Shown here piece after piece: positions 54,919 through 63,282 of a stretch of DNA of 64,000 bases (position 1 is the first letter of the stretch; each line of letters opens with the position of its first letter). Source of the DNA: Bacteroidaceae bacterium (GTDB lineage: Bacteria > Bacteroidota > Bacteroidia > Bacteroidales > Bacteroidaceae); NCBI GenBank assembly GCA_024398665.1, contig JAKSIS010000003.1, forward strand, positions 19,720-83,719. The letters run 5' to 3'. The position numbers were made by a program, and so were the translations under genes. Below the pieces are notes generated by a model. That model was given only the letters and a program-made list of their open reading frames with translations, did no database searches and was not told where the DNA came from.

Positions 54919-56280
54919 ATGAAGAAAGCTTTTTTTAGCAGGGCCGTGACGGTCCTTGCTGCTGTTCTTGCAGTCAGTCCGATATCTGCGCAGGAGGAAC
55001 CTGCCCAGGTCCTGAAACTGACTCTTGATGATGCGATTATGATTGCCATCAGCGAAAATCCCACCATCAAGGTGGCCGAACAGCAGATTGAAGTGAAGAA
55101 GATCAGCAAGGATGAAGCCTGGCAGTCACTCCTGCCGTCGGCTGATTTCAGCGGACAGATCCAGTACACGGTACTGGCTGCCGAAATGAATCTTGGCGGA
55201 CAGAAGTTCAAGATGGGTAAGGACAACACCAACACATGGAACGGCCAGTTCCAGATAAGTCTGCCCATTTTCGCCCCCACGGTATATGCTACCATGAATC
55301 TAACAGAAAGCGATCTGGAAAACGCAGTGGAACAGAGCCGCAGTTCACGTCTGGACCTTGTGAACCAGGTCTCCAAGGCCTATTATCAGGTCATTCTGGC
55401 CCAGGACAGCTATGACGTGCTTTGCGCAAGTTTCGAACAGGCCCAGAAGAATTTCGACCTGGTGAACTCAATGTACAAACTGGGAGGTACCAGCGAATAT
55501 GACAAGATAAGCGCCGAGGTTCAGGTACGCAGCATGAACCCAACGGTAATCCAGGCCCGCAATGCCGTACAGCTGTCAAAGCTGCAGCTTATGGTGCTCA
55601 TGGGAATAGACCCGGATACGGAAATTGAAATCGAGGGCAGTCTGGAAGACTATGAGGAGGAACTCTACGCCGAGACCCTGAAGGACGAGAACTATTCTCT
55701 GGAGAACAATACCAGCATGCGCCAGCTGTCACTTAATGAAACCATGCTGAACCAGACCCTGAAGGTCCAGAACATGAATTTCCTGCCCACTCTTGCACTG
55801 GCCGGAACATATTCGCTGCAGTCCATGTACAATGAGAACTGGAATCTGCCTGACTACTCATGGGCACAGAGCTCCAGCATTGTGCTGTCATTGTCCGTTC
55901 CCATTTTCCGCATGAGCAACTTCACCAAACTGAGAAGCACAAGGCTGCAGATAAGCCAGCTTGCTGAAAACCGCGACTATACGGAACGCCAGCTGAACAT
56001 GCAGGTACGCAGCTACAAGGACAACATGAGCGCCAATGCCGAACAGGTGGCCAGCAACCGTGAGGCCATACTTCAGGCTGAAAAGGGTCGTGAGATTGCA
56101 AGCAAGCGCTACGAGATAGGCAAGGGCACCATTCTGGAACTGAACAATTCCGAAGTGTCGCTGACCCAGGCCAGACTCACTTACAGCCAGTCAATCTACA
56201 ATTATCTGGCAGCCAAGGCTGATCTTGACAAGGTCTTGGGCGTGGAAGACAAGATTTATACAGAAGAAGAAAAGAAATAA
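54919..56280 (+). CDS. TolC-family outer-membrane efflux protein
   Basis: Outer-membrane channel of the tripartite pump encoded downstream. 453 residues with a signal peptide at about 1-23 (SPISAQ). Two OEP repeats: the first contains LDDAIMIAISENPTIKVAEQQ and the periplasmic coiled coil SRLDLVNQVSKAYYQVILAQDSYDVL (broken here into LDLVNQVSKAYYQVILAQ); the second begins near 250 and includes ARLTYSQSIYNYLAAKADLDKVLG. 9 bases separate it from the adaptor gene. Confidence 0.93.
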   Translation: MKKAFFSRAVTVLAAVLAVSPISAQEEPAQVLKLTLDDAIMIAISENPTIKVAEQQIEVKKISKDEAWQSLLPSADFSGQIQYTVLAAEMNLGGQKFKMGKDNTNTWNGQFQISLPIFAPTVYATMNLTESDLENAVEQSRSSRLDLVNQVSKAYYQVILAQDSYDVLCASFEQAQKNFDLVNSMYKLGGTSEYDKISAEVQVRSMNPTVIQARNAVQLSKLQLMVLMGIDPDTEIEIEGSLEDYEEELYAETLKDENYSLENNTSMRQLSLNETMLNQTLKVQNMNFLPTLALAGTYSLQSMYNENWNLPDYSWAQSSSIVLSLSVPIFRMSNFTKLRSTRLQISQLAENRDYTERQLNMQVRSYKDNMSANAEQVASNREAILQAEKGREIASKRYEIGKGTILELNNSEVSLTQARLTYSQSIYNYLAAKADLDKVLGVEDKIYTEEEKK

Positions 56281-56289
56281 ACAAAGCAT

Positions 56290-57318
56290 ATGAAAGCATT
56301 CAGAATTACAGGAATCGCACTCTGCGCAGCACTGCTTGCCGCATGCGGACAGCAGAAGAAGGAATCACAGCCCCAGCAGTCCATGATGCCGGTTGCAGAC
56401 ACCAAACCCTTGGTGAAACTTGCAACGGTGGTTGAAGAACCGGTGGACCAGCTCATGACCTATTCGGCAACAATAGTCGGTGAAGTGAAGAACAATATTG
56501 CCCCGGCAAGTCCCGCACGTATCAAGAAGATCAACGTCGAGGTCGGTGACCGCGTCCGCAAGGGACAGATACTGGTTGAAATGGATGAGACGAACCTGAG
56601 CAATCAGGAGATGCAGCTCAAGAACCTTGAAACCGAATTCAGCCGCATAGACGAACTCTATAAGGTGGGCGGCGTATCACAGTCCGAATGGGAGAGCATG
56701 AAGATGCAGGTCGATGTGACCCGTCAGTCATACCAGACCCTGAAGGAGAACACGCGTCTGGAAAGCCCCATTGAAGGCGTTGTGACCGCCCGCAACTATG
56801 ACAATGGTGACCTTTACGGAGGCCAGGCCATTCTTGTTGTGCAGAAGATTTCTCCCGTAAAGCTGACAGTCAACGTTTCGGAAAAGTACTATTCCAAGGT
56901 GAAGAAGGGCGATGAAGTCACCATCGACCTTGATGCATATCCCGGTGAGGAGTTCTCGGGCAAGGTGTCTCTGATTTATCCGACTGTCGAATCCATGACC
57001 CATACGTTCCCTGTCGAAATCATGGTGGACAACAAGGATATGAAACTGCGTCCCGGAATGTTCGCACGTGCGACCATGAATCTGGGTACGGAGAACCATG
57101 TTGTCGTTCCCGATCTGGCAATTGACAAGCGTGCCGGTTCAGGTGACCGTTTTGTCTATGTTTACAGCAACGGCAAGGTGAAATACAGCAAAGTTGAACT
57201 GGGACAGCGCCTGGGTGACCGCTACGAACTGATTTCAGGCGTGCCAAATGGCGCCCAGATTGTCATTGCAGGTCTGTCAAAGCTTGCTGACGGCAAGGAA
57301 GTTGAGGTTGAAAAGTAA
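56290..57318 (+). CDS. RND efflux periplasmic adaptor (membrane-fusion protein)
   Basis: 342 residues. Lipobox Cys at 19 (ALLAACGQQ), so a lipoprotein in the inner membrane bridging pump and channel. A biotinyl-lipoyl-like hairpin around 60-95 (ASPARIKKINVEVGDRVRKGQILVEMD) followed by a short coiled coil, the second lipoyl half (LESPIEGVVTARNYDNGDL), and beta-barrel and membrane-proximal domains (SEKYYSKVKKGDEVTIDL). Second gene of the efflux operon; the permease starts 12 bases after its stop. Confidence 0.92.
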   Translation: MKAFRITGIALCAALLAACGQQKKESQPQQSMMPVADTKPLVKLATVVEEPVDQLMTYSATIVGEVKNNIAPASPARIKKINVEVGDRVRKGQILVEMDETNLSNQEMQLKNLETEFSRIDELYKVGGVSQSEWESMKMQVDVTRQSYQTLKENTRLESPIEGVVTARNYDNGDLYGGQAILVVQKISPVKLTVNVSEKYYSKVKKGDEVTIDLDAYPGEEFSGKVSLIYPTVESMTHTFPVEIMVDNKDMKLRPGMFARATMNLGTENHVVVPDLAIDKRAGSGDRFVYVYSNGKVKYSKVELGQRLGDRYELISGVPNGAQIVIAGLSKLADGKEVEVEK

Positions 57319-57330
57319 AAGGCGTTTGAA

Positions 57331-60300
57331 ATGAGCTTATACGAAGGTTCGGTCAAAAGACCTATTCTTACGGCGCTGTGTTTCGTCGCCGTGGTGGTGT
57401 TCGGTGTGTTCTCATACTCGAAACTGCCTATTGACCAGCTGCCGGACATTGAGACCAACACCATCATGGTGTTCACCTATTACAACGGTGCCAGCGCATC
57501 GGACATTGAAAACAATGTCACACGTCCGCTGGAGAACACTCTGAACAGCTGCAGCTACATAAAGCATATCACATCGAAGTCATCGGAAAACGTATCGGTA
57601 ATCCAGCTGGAGTTCGAATACGGACACAATGTCGATGACCTTACGAACGATGTCCGTGACAAGCTTGACATGGTGACCAATTCGCTGCCTGACGGCGCCC
57701 AGTCACCTATAATCTTCAAGTTCGATACCAGCATGATGCCTATCATGATGCTGTCAGTCCAGGCAGGTGAGAGCCAGGGCGCACTGTACAAGATACTTGA
57801 CGAAAGCGTTGTCAATCCGCTGGCCCGTATCCCCGGTGTGGGTACCGTGTCAGTTTCAGGTGCACCGCAGCGTGAAATTTACGTATACTGCGATCCTGCA
57901 AAACTTGAAGCCTACAACCTGACCATTGAGGCCATATCGTCCATCATAGGCCAGGAGAACCGCAGCATACCGTCAGGTAATCTTGATATAGGTAATGAGA
58001 CATTTGCCCTGCGTGTTGACGGCGAATTCCGCGACCCCATGGACATGTCCAGTCTTGTTGTCGCATCAATAGGAGGCAGCAACGTATACCTGAGCGATGT
58101 CGCCCAGATTGTTGACCGCACCCAGGAACGTGCACAGGAATCATACAACAACGGCCAGCAGGGTGCCATGATGATCATTCAGAAGCAGACCGGCGCAAAT
58201 ACCGTTGAAATATGCCGCAAGGTCAATTCCGTACTGCCCGAACTTGCCAAGAACCTGCCCAGCGATGTGCACATTGGCATAATCAATGACGGTTCGGAAG
58301 ACATCATGGCAACAGTCAACTCTCTTGCTGAAACCATTCTTTACGCTCTTCTGTTCGTTGTCCTGGTGGTTTACCTGTTCACCGGACGCTGGCGCGCAAC
58401 CGTTGTCGTGGCAATAACCATCCCGCTGTCACTGATAGCGTCGTTCATCTACCTGTTCGTGACTGACGGATCGCTGAACATCATTTCGCTGAGCTGTCTT
58501 ACAATAGCCATCGGTATGGTGGTCGATGACACCATCGTTGTGCTTGAGAACATCACCACCCATATCGAACGCGGTGCTGATCCCAAGCAGGCTGCCATAC
58601 ATGCCACCAATGAAGTTGCCGTATCGGTCATGGCATCGACCCTGACCATTTTCGCCGTGTTCTTCCCGCTGACAATGGTCAACGGCATGACAGGAGTCAT
58701 GTTCAAGCAGCTGGGCGGCATGATGTGTATCATCATTGCCATCTCACTGATTGTGTCCCTGACTCTTACACCCATGCTGTGCTCGCGCATGCTGAAACTT
58801 GAAAAGAGGGGCAGCCGCCTGCACACAATACTCTACAGCCCCATTCAGAAGGCTCTTGACGGCCTGGACCGCTGGTACAGCCGCCGCATAAACCATGCAG
58901 TACGTCACCGCGGATGGGTAGTGGCAATCTGTCTGCTGTTCTTCGTGGGTTCTCTCTTCACGGCAAAGAATCTGAAGTCGGAATTCTTCCCTGCAGACGA
59001 ACAGTCGCGTGTAAGTGCCACAATCTATATGCCGATGAACACCAATACGGACCGTTCCCGTTCAGTGGCAGCTGAACTTTCCGAACTGTGGATGCAGCGC
59101 TATGGCAGTGACCTTAAAACCTGCAACTACCGTGTCGGTGCCGCCGATGAGAACAATACATTTGCCGCGATGCAGTCCAACGGTACGCATATCATTTCCT
59201 TCACGCTTTCCTTCAAGGAACTGGAAGAACGTAGCGTTTCATCTGACGACGTTGTTGCGCAGATGCGTGCCGATTTGAATGGCCGTCCTGAAATAGAGCG
59301 TTTCATGGTGACCGCCGGCGGTGGAATGAGTATGGGAAGCCAGTCATCGGCAGTGTTCGAGATATACGGATATGACTTTGACGCAACTGATGCCGTTGCT
59401 GCTGAACTGATGGCAAAGATGAAGAATGTCAAGGGTGTCGGTGAAGCCTATATCAGCCGTGAGAAATACCAGCCTGAATATCAGGTGGTGTTTGACCGCG
59501 AGAAGCTGGCCCAACATGGTCTGAACCTTTCAACGGCCGCCACATTCCTGCGCAACAGAATAAACGGTGCGACCGCATCGTATTTCCGTGAGGACGGCGA
59601 GGAATACTATATAAAGGTTCGCTACGCACCTGAATACCGTACAGAACTTGACGATATAGAGAATATCCTGCTTTACGGATCCGGAAACAGTGCCGTGCGC
59701 GTCAGGGATCTGGGCCATCTGGAGGAGACCTTCACACCGCCTACCATCCAGCGCAAAGACCGCCAGAGAATCAATTCTGTAACGTGTATGGTCGCCGGAG
59801 GATCGGCGCTCAGTGAAGTCGTAAATGCCGGTCGGGATATAATTGACGCAATGGACCTTCCTGAGGGCGTTTCCGTACAGGTGGCTGGTGACTATGAGGA
59901 GCAGCAGGAGTCGTTCGCCGACATGGGAACACTGGCACTGCTCATCATACTGCTTGTGTTCATCGTTATGGCAGCACAGTTCGAATCCCTGACGCTTCCG
60001 TTCCTGATCATGTTCTCCATTCCGTTCGCATTGAGCGGTGTGCTCATTGCACTGTTCCTTACCGGAACGACAATCAACCTGATGAGCATGCTGGGTGCCA
60101 TCATGCTTATCGGTATAGTCGTGAAGAACGGTATTGTACTCATTGACTTTACCGGTCTGTGCCGTGAACGCGGCATGTCAGCAATCACCGCCACCGTGAC
60201 AGCCGCACGCAGTCGTCTCCGCCCCGTTCTCATGACTACTCTGACAACCATTCTTGGTATGATTCCAATGGCTCTCAGTCAGGGTCAGGGTGCCGCAATG

Positions 60301-60507
60301 TGGCGTCCTCTGGGTATTTCGGTGATAGGTGGTCTGACAATTTCAACCATCCTCACACTTGTGCTTGTGCCCACACTGTACTGCATCAGTCAGGGAATAG
60401 GTGTAAAGAAGGCACGCCGCAAGCACCGCAAACAGCTTGAACTTGCAAAATACTGGGCTGAAAACAAGGACCAGTTCCTGCATGACAAGACAGCACGCAA
60501 CCGTTAA
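57331..60507 (+). CDS. RND multidrug efflux permease (AcrB/MexB-like, HAE1 type)
   Basis: Proton-driven inner-membrane pump. 1058 residues with twelve membrane helices in two halves. Helix 1 at about 10-28; helices 2-6 at about 335-490; helix 7 at about 530; helices 8-12 at about 865-1010. RND motifs: the first periplasmic loop ENNVTRPLENTLNS, and in helix 4 the proton-relay pair in GMVVDDTIVVLENI (two adjacent Asp). Substrate unknown; the HAE1 hydrophobe type is more likely than heavy-metal because the CusA-type Met cluster is not apparent. Followed by a PII-like gene after 15 bases. Confidence 0.94.
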   Translation: MSLYEGSVKRPILTALCFVAVVVFGVFSYSKLPIDQLPDIETNTIMVFTYYNGASASDIENNVTRPLENTLNSCSYIKHITSKSSENVSVIQLEFEYGHNVDDLTNDVRDKLDMVTNSLPDGAQSPIIFKFDTSMMPIMMLSVQAGESQGALYKILDESVVNPLARIPGVGTVSVSGAPQREIYVYCDPAKLEAYNLTIEAISSIIGQENRSIPSGNLDIGNETFALRVDGEFRDPMDMSSLVVASIGGSNVYLSDVAQIVDRTQERAQESYNNGQQGAMMIIQKQTGANTVEICRKVNSVLPELAKNLPSDVHIGIINDGSEDIMATVNSLAETILYALLFVVLVVYLFTGRWRATVVVAITIPLSLIASFIYLFVTDGSLNIISLSCLTIAIGMVVDDTIVVLENITTHIERGADPKQAAIHATNEVAVSVMASTLTIFAVFFPLTMVNGMTGVMFKQLGGMMCIIIAISLIVSLTLTPMLCSRMLKLEKRGSRLHTILYSPIQKALDGLDRWYSRRINHAVRHRGWVVAICLLFFVGSLFTAKNLKSEFFPADEQSRVSATIYMPMNTNTDRSRSVAAELSELWMQRYGSDLKTCNYRVGAADENNTFAAMQSNGTHIISFTLSFKELEERSVSSDDVVAQMRADLNGRPEIERFMVTAGGGMSMGSQSSAVFEIYGYDFDATDAVAAELMAKMKNVKGVGEAYISREKYQPEYQVVFDREKLAQHGLNLSTAATFLRNRINGATASYFREDGEEYYIKVRYAPEYRTELDDIENILLYGSGNSAVRVRDLGHLEETFTPPTIQRKDRQRINSVTCMVAGGSALSEVVNAGRDIIDAMDLPEGVSVQVAGDYEEQQESFADMGTLALLIILLVFIVMAAQFESLTLPFLIMFSIPFALSGVLIALFLTGTTINLMSMLGAIMLIGIVVKNGIVLIDFTGLCRERGMSAITATVTAARSRLRPVLMTTLTTILGMIPMALSQGQGAAMWRPLGISVIGGLTISTILTLVLVPTLYCISQGIGVKKARRKHRKQLELAKYWAENKDQFLHDKTARNR

Positions 60508-60522
60508 TCAATTGAAACAGTC

Positions 60523-60816
60523 ATGAAATCGATACTGATAACTTTCGACCAGGTATATACTGAGCGTATAATTGACCTGCTTACCACAAACAACTGCCGC
60601 GGCTTCTCCATGGTGGAGCAGCTGCAGGGCAGGGGGTCCAAAACAGGAGAACCGCACTACGGCAACCATGCCTGGCCTTCCATGTGTTCCGGAATAATTG
60701 CCGTCGTGGACGATTCAAAGGTGGATATCATTCTTGAAAAGCTTCACGCGCTGGATGTCGCCACTGAAAAACTGGGCCTGCGGGCTTTTGTGTGGAATAT
60801 TGAAAAGAGCATCTGA
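60523..60816 (+). CDS. PII-like small protein linked to the RND pump
   Basis: 97 residues with a ferredoxin-like strand/helix pattern typical of PII-like proteins: SILITFDQVYTERIIDLLTTN, then the loop QGRGSKTGEPHYGNHAWPS, then SGIIAVVDDSKVDIILEKLHAL. The Gly/Lys-rich loop stands where PII proteins carry nucleotide-binding and T-loop elements, but the uridylylated Tyr context is not present. Last gene of the efflux operon (15 bases after the permease), ended by a hairpin. PII-like genes next to transporters often regulate them (family knowledge); control of this pump is an inference. Confidence 0.7.
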   Translation: MKSILITFDQVYTERIIDLLTTNNCRGFSMVEQLQGRGSKTGEPHYGNHAWPSMCSGIIAVVDDSKVDIILEKLHALDVATEKLGLRAFVWNIEKSI

Positions 60817-60821
60817 AATGA

Positions 60822-60850
60822 AAAGCGGGGTTTTGAGCCCCGCTTTCATT
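60822..60850. terminator. Bidirectional terminator between the efflux operon and thiL
   Basis: AAAGCGGGG (60822-60830) pairs with CCCCGCTTT (60838-60846), a 9-bp stem with a 7-base loop. T-rich sequence follows on the plus strand (CATTTTCTTT) and an A-rich/T-rich flank on the other side serves the minus strand. Confidence 0.8.
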
Positions 60851-60854
60851 TTCT

Positions 60855-61898
60855 TTACAGATTGCTTGTCCAGCCCTGCGCCTTGAGTTCGACTTCCTGA
60901 CCAGAACGTGTCACCAGATGACAGCCCAGTTCCGGCCTGGTCATGTGACCTATCAGTTTCACATCCTTCAGCTGTATGACCTTGTCGTGGTCTGTCAGCG
61001 GGACGGTGAACAGCAGTTCGTAGTCTTCGCCCCCGTTCAGCGCGCATGTGTACACGTCCATATTGAACTCTTCGGCCATCACTGCTGTCTGGTAGTCAAT
61101 GGGGATGCGCTCCTGGTATACGCTGCAGCCGGTATGGCTCTGACGGCACAGGTGCATCAGTTCCGATGAAAGCCCGTCCGATATGTCCATCATCGATGTG
61201 GGCTGTATGCCCGCTTCACGCAGCTGCCTGATGATGTCGCCGCGGGCTTCGGGCTTGAGCTGGCGCTCCAGCAGGTATTCCCTGCCAGAAAAGTCAGGTG
61301 CAAACGGCTCGCCGTCATCGTGGCGCGTGGAATTGAACACGGCCTTTTCACGTTCCAGAAGCTGAAGCCCCATATATGCTGCGCCCAGATTGCCGCTCAC
61401 GCATATCAGGTCATTCTGTCCGGCGCCGTTGCGGTATACGGCCTTGCCTTTCTCAGCTTCACCTATACATGTAATGCTTATGGCAAGACCGGTAAGGGAC
61501 GATGTGGTGTCACCGCCTACCAGATCGACCCCGTTCTGCCGGCACGCAAGCAGTATGCCCTCATACAGCTGTTCAATGTCTTCGACTGAAAAGCGCTTGC
61601 TCAGCGCTATTGAGACGGTCATCTGTCTGGGAGTGCCGTTCATGGCGTATATGTCCGATATGTTCACCATGGCTGACTTGTAGCCCAGATGTTTCATCGG
61701 TACGTACGTAAGGTCAAAATGGACGCCTTCCATGAGCATGTCAGTTGTCACAAGCACTTCCCTGTCCTGGTAATCCAGAACTGCGCAGTCGTCTCCCACG
61801 CCGTATCTGGTTGATGCGTTGGCCGGTTTCAGGTCTTTTGTGAGGCGGTCAATGAGACCGAATTCCCCCAATTCCGATATTTCAGTGCGGTTTGCCAT
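60855..61898 (-). CDS. thiL: Thiamine-monophosphate kinase
   Basis: Phosphorylates thiamine monophosphate to the active diphosphate. 347 residues of the AIR-synthase-like kinase fold. N-terminal LGEFGLIDRL; the metal/ATP segment YGVGDDCAVLDY; LVTTDMLMEGVHFD; GCKSAMVN-like LGYKSAMVNISDIYAMNG; GGDTTSS; the SDGLSSELMHLC block; and the GGEDYELLFTVP motif near 288. Starts 4 bases after the lpxK stop, so it forms a two-gene unit. Confidence 0.95.
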   Translation of the reverse strand: MANRTEISELGEFGLIDRLTKDLKPANASTRYGVGDDCAVLDYQDREVLVTTDMLMEGVHFDLTYVPMKHLGYKSAMVNISDIYAMNGTPRQMTVSIALSKRFSVEDIEQLYEGILLACRQNGVDLVGGDTTSSLTGLAISITCIGEAEKGKAVYRNGAGQNDLICVSGNLGAAYMGLQLLEREKAVFNSTRHDDGEPFAPDFSGREYLLERQLKPEARGDIIRQLREAGIQPTSMMDISDGLSSELMHLCRQSHTGCSVYQERIPIDYQTAVMAEEFNMDVYTCALNGGEDYELLFTVPLTDHDKVIQLKDVKLIGHMTRPELGCHLVTRSGQEVELKAQGWTSNL

Positions 61899-61902
61899 AT
61901 TT

Positions 61903-62955
61903 CTATTTCTTGAATGATTCCAAATGATCTGTTACAAGGCTGTCAAATGCCGGGCCGTCCTTCAGGAACTGGACACTTACCGGCAGGACATAGATGCGTG
62001 ATGCAAGCTGTTCGGGCAGTTCCGTGGATTGCAGTCTTGCGGCATCCTTCTGCGTGGTCACTACCTTTGCATCAGGTCCCAGCCTGTCCAGTTCCGTCTC
62101 TATCGCTTTCAGATCACGCTTGCTGTAGCTGTGATGGTCAGGGTAGGCCAGGAGCTTCACTCTGCGCCCGTCGGATTCCAGTTTACGGACAAGCGGCTGG
62201 GGCTGGGCTATTCCTGTAAGGGCAAGAACGGGTGCATCATCGGATTCCATCGGACTGCCGTCAGTGAGACGGTATGGAAACCCGTATGTGAAACAGCTGA
62301 AGAACACCTTCTGTTCCGGCCTTGCGGCAAGTCTTGAAGAAAGTGATTCCATGTCAGCGGCAGAAAGCGTGTCCGGACATTTGGTGACTATGATGATGTC
62401 CGCCCTGCGGCGTCCGTGGGCACTTTCGCGGAGATGTCCCGCCGGCATGACACAGTCCTTAAGGAGCAGACGGTTCCAGTCAGTGAGCAGTATGTTGAGT
62501 GACGGGCTGATGCTGCGGTGCTGGAATGCGTCATCAAGGATTACCGCTTCAGTGTCCGTTTCCTCCAGCAGACGGCGTACGCCTTTCACCCGGTCTTCGC
62601 ATACGGCTACGCATATGTCCGGAAAACGGCTGTATATCTGGAACGGTTCGTCTCCGATAAGACGGCTGTCCGATGATGTGCTTCCGGCAAGCAGGTATCC
62701 GCTTGTAGAGCGTCCGTAGCCGCGGCTCAGAACCGCTGTGTGTGCGCGTTCCTTAATCAGAGAGACAAGATACTCCGTGTGGGGCGTCTTTCCGGTGCCG
62801 CCTACAGTGATGTTTCCAACTGAAATGACAGGTATGTCAAAACGTACGGTCTTTTTCCAGCCGCAGTCATACAACTTGTTCCTGAATCCGGTTATGCCGG
62901 AATAAAGCCATGACAGAGGTTTGAGCGATACGTATGTCCTGAATGATGGTTCCAT
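61903..62955 (-). CDS. lpxK: Tetraacyldisaccharide 4'-kinase
   Basis: Adds the 4'-phosphate in lipid A synthesis at the inner membrane. 350 residues from ATG 62955 (MEPSFRTYVS). The open frame extends another 89 codons upstream but runs antisense through the tRNA-Ser gene, so it is rejected. An N-terminal membrane-associated helix (LKPLSWLYSGITGFRNKLY), Walker A SVGNITVGGTGKTPHTEYL at about 46-60, then LSRGYGR and DDAFQHR characteristic of the family. Followed by thiL after 4 bases. LptC and LptD for the same pathway lie elsewhere in the window. Confidence 0.95.
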   Translation of the reverse strand: MEPSFRTYVSLKPLSWLYSGITGFRNKLYDCGWKKTVRFDIPVISVGNITVGGTGKTPHTEYLVSLIKERAHTAVLSRGYGRSTSGYLLAGSTSSDSRLIGDEPFQIYSRFPDICVAVCEDRVKGVRRLLEETDTEAVILDDAFQHRSISPSLNILLTDWNRLLLKDCVMPAGHLRESAHGRRRADIIIVTKCPDTLSAADMESLSSRLAARPEQKVFFSCFTYGFPYRLTDGSPMESDDAPVLALTGIAQPQPLVRKLESDGRRVKLLAYPDHHSYSKRDLKAIETELDRLGPDAKVVTTQKDAARLQSTELPEQLASRIYVLPVSVQFLKDGPAFDSLVTDHLESFKK

Positions 62956-62962
62956 CAGAATG

Positions 62963-62980
62963 CAAAAGTATACAAAATTA
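62963..62980 (-). promoter_or_regulatory. lpxK: Two overlapping -7 elements for lpxK-thiL
   Basis: On the minus strand TAATTTTG (62980-62973) and TACTTTTG (62970-62963) both match TAnnTTTG. The nearer one would start transcription at or one base before the ATG at 62955, which would give a leaderless mRNA; the other would give a leader of about 10 bases. Confidence 0.5.
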
Positions 62981-63017
62981 ACGTAGCCCGTTGCATATTG
63001 GCGGAACTTGCTCCCAA

Positions 63018-63042
63018 AAGCCTCCATAAGGCTTCTTTTTTT
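63018..63042 (+). terminator. Terminator-like hairpin on the plus strand upstream of tRNA-Ser
   Basis: AAGCCT (63018-63023) pairs with AGGCTT (63029-63034), then CTTTTTTT. It points to the right although no plus-strand gene lies immediately upstream. It may block antisense read-through from the lpxK region, or mark the end of an unseen short transcript. Confidence 0.5.
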
Positions 63043-63062
63043 ACATGTTTTAAATACAATAG

Positions 63063-63093
63063 TTGTGTAATTCCATAAAAAAGTTGTAATTTG
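63063..63093 (+). promoter_or_regulatory. Candidate promoter for tRNA-Ser
   Basis: TTG at 63063-63065 and GTAATTTG at 63086-63093, 20 bases apart. The -7 is an imperfect TAnnTTTG. The tRNA begins 39 bases downstream. Confidence 0.35.
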
Positions 63094-63131
63094 CGCCCGT
63101 TTTTGGACGCTATGGGAAGATAGTGCCTGAG

Positions 63132-63219
63132 GGAAAGATGCTCGAGTGGTTGAAGAGGCACGCCTGGAAAGCGTGTATACCCCTAAAGGGTATCCGGGGT
63201 TCGAATCCCCGTCTTTCCG
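63132..63219 (+). tRNA. tRNA-Ser (anticodon GGA)
   Basis: 88 bases with the long variable arm of a class II tRNA. Acceptor GGAAAGA (63132-63138) pairs with TCTTTCC (63212-63218), discriminator G. The anticodon arm CACGC-CTGGAAA-GCGTG gives anticodon GGA. T arm CGGGG-TTCGAAT-CCCCG. The 3' CCA is not encoded. Confidence 0.95.
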
Positions 63220-63282
63220 CACGAAAAGAACTGATTATTAATAGAAAAGTATATACTAACAACTAAAAAAACTATCAATCAA

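Noticed and set aside
62956-63222. Extension of the lpxK reading frame by 89 codons
   Set aside because: The extra codons run antisense through the tRNA-Ser gene and lie upstream of consensus -7 elements; the family N-terminus begins at MEPSFRTYVS.
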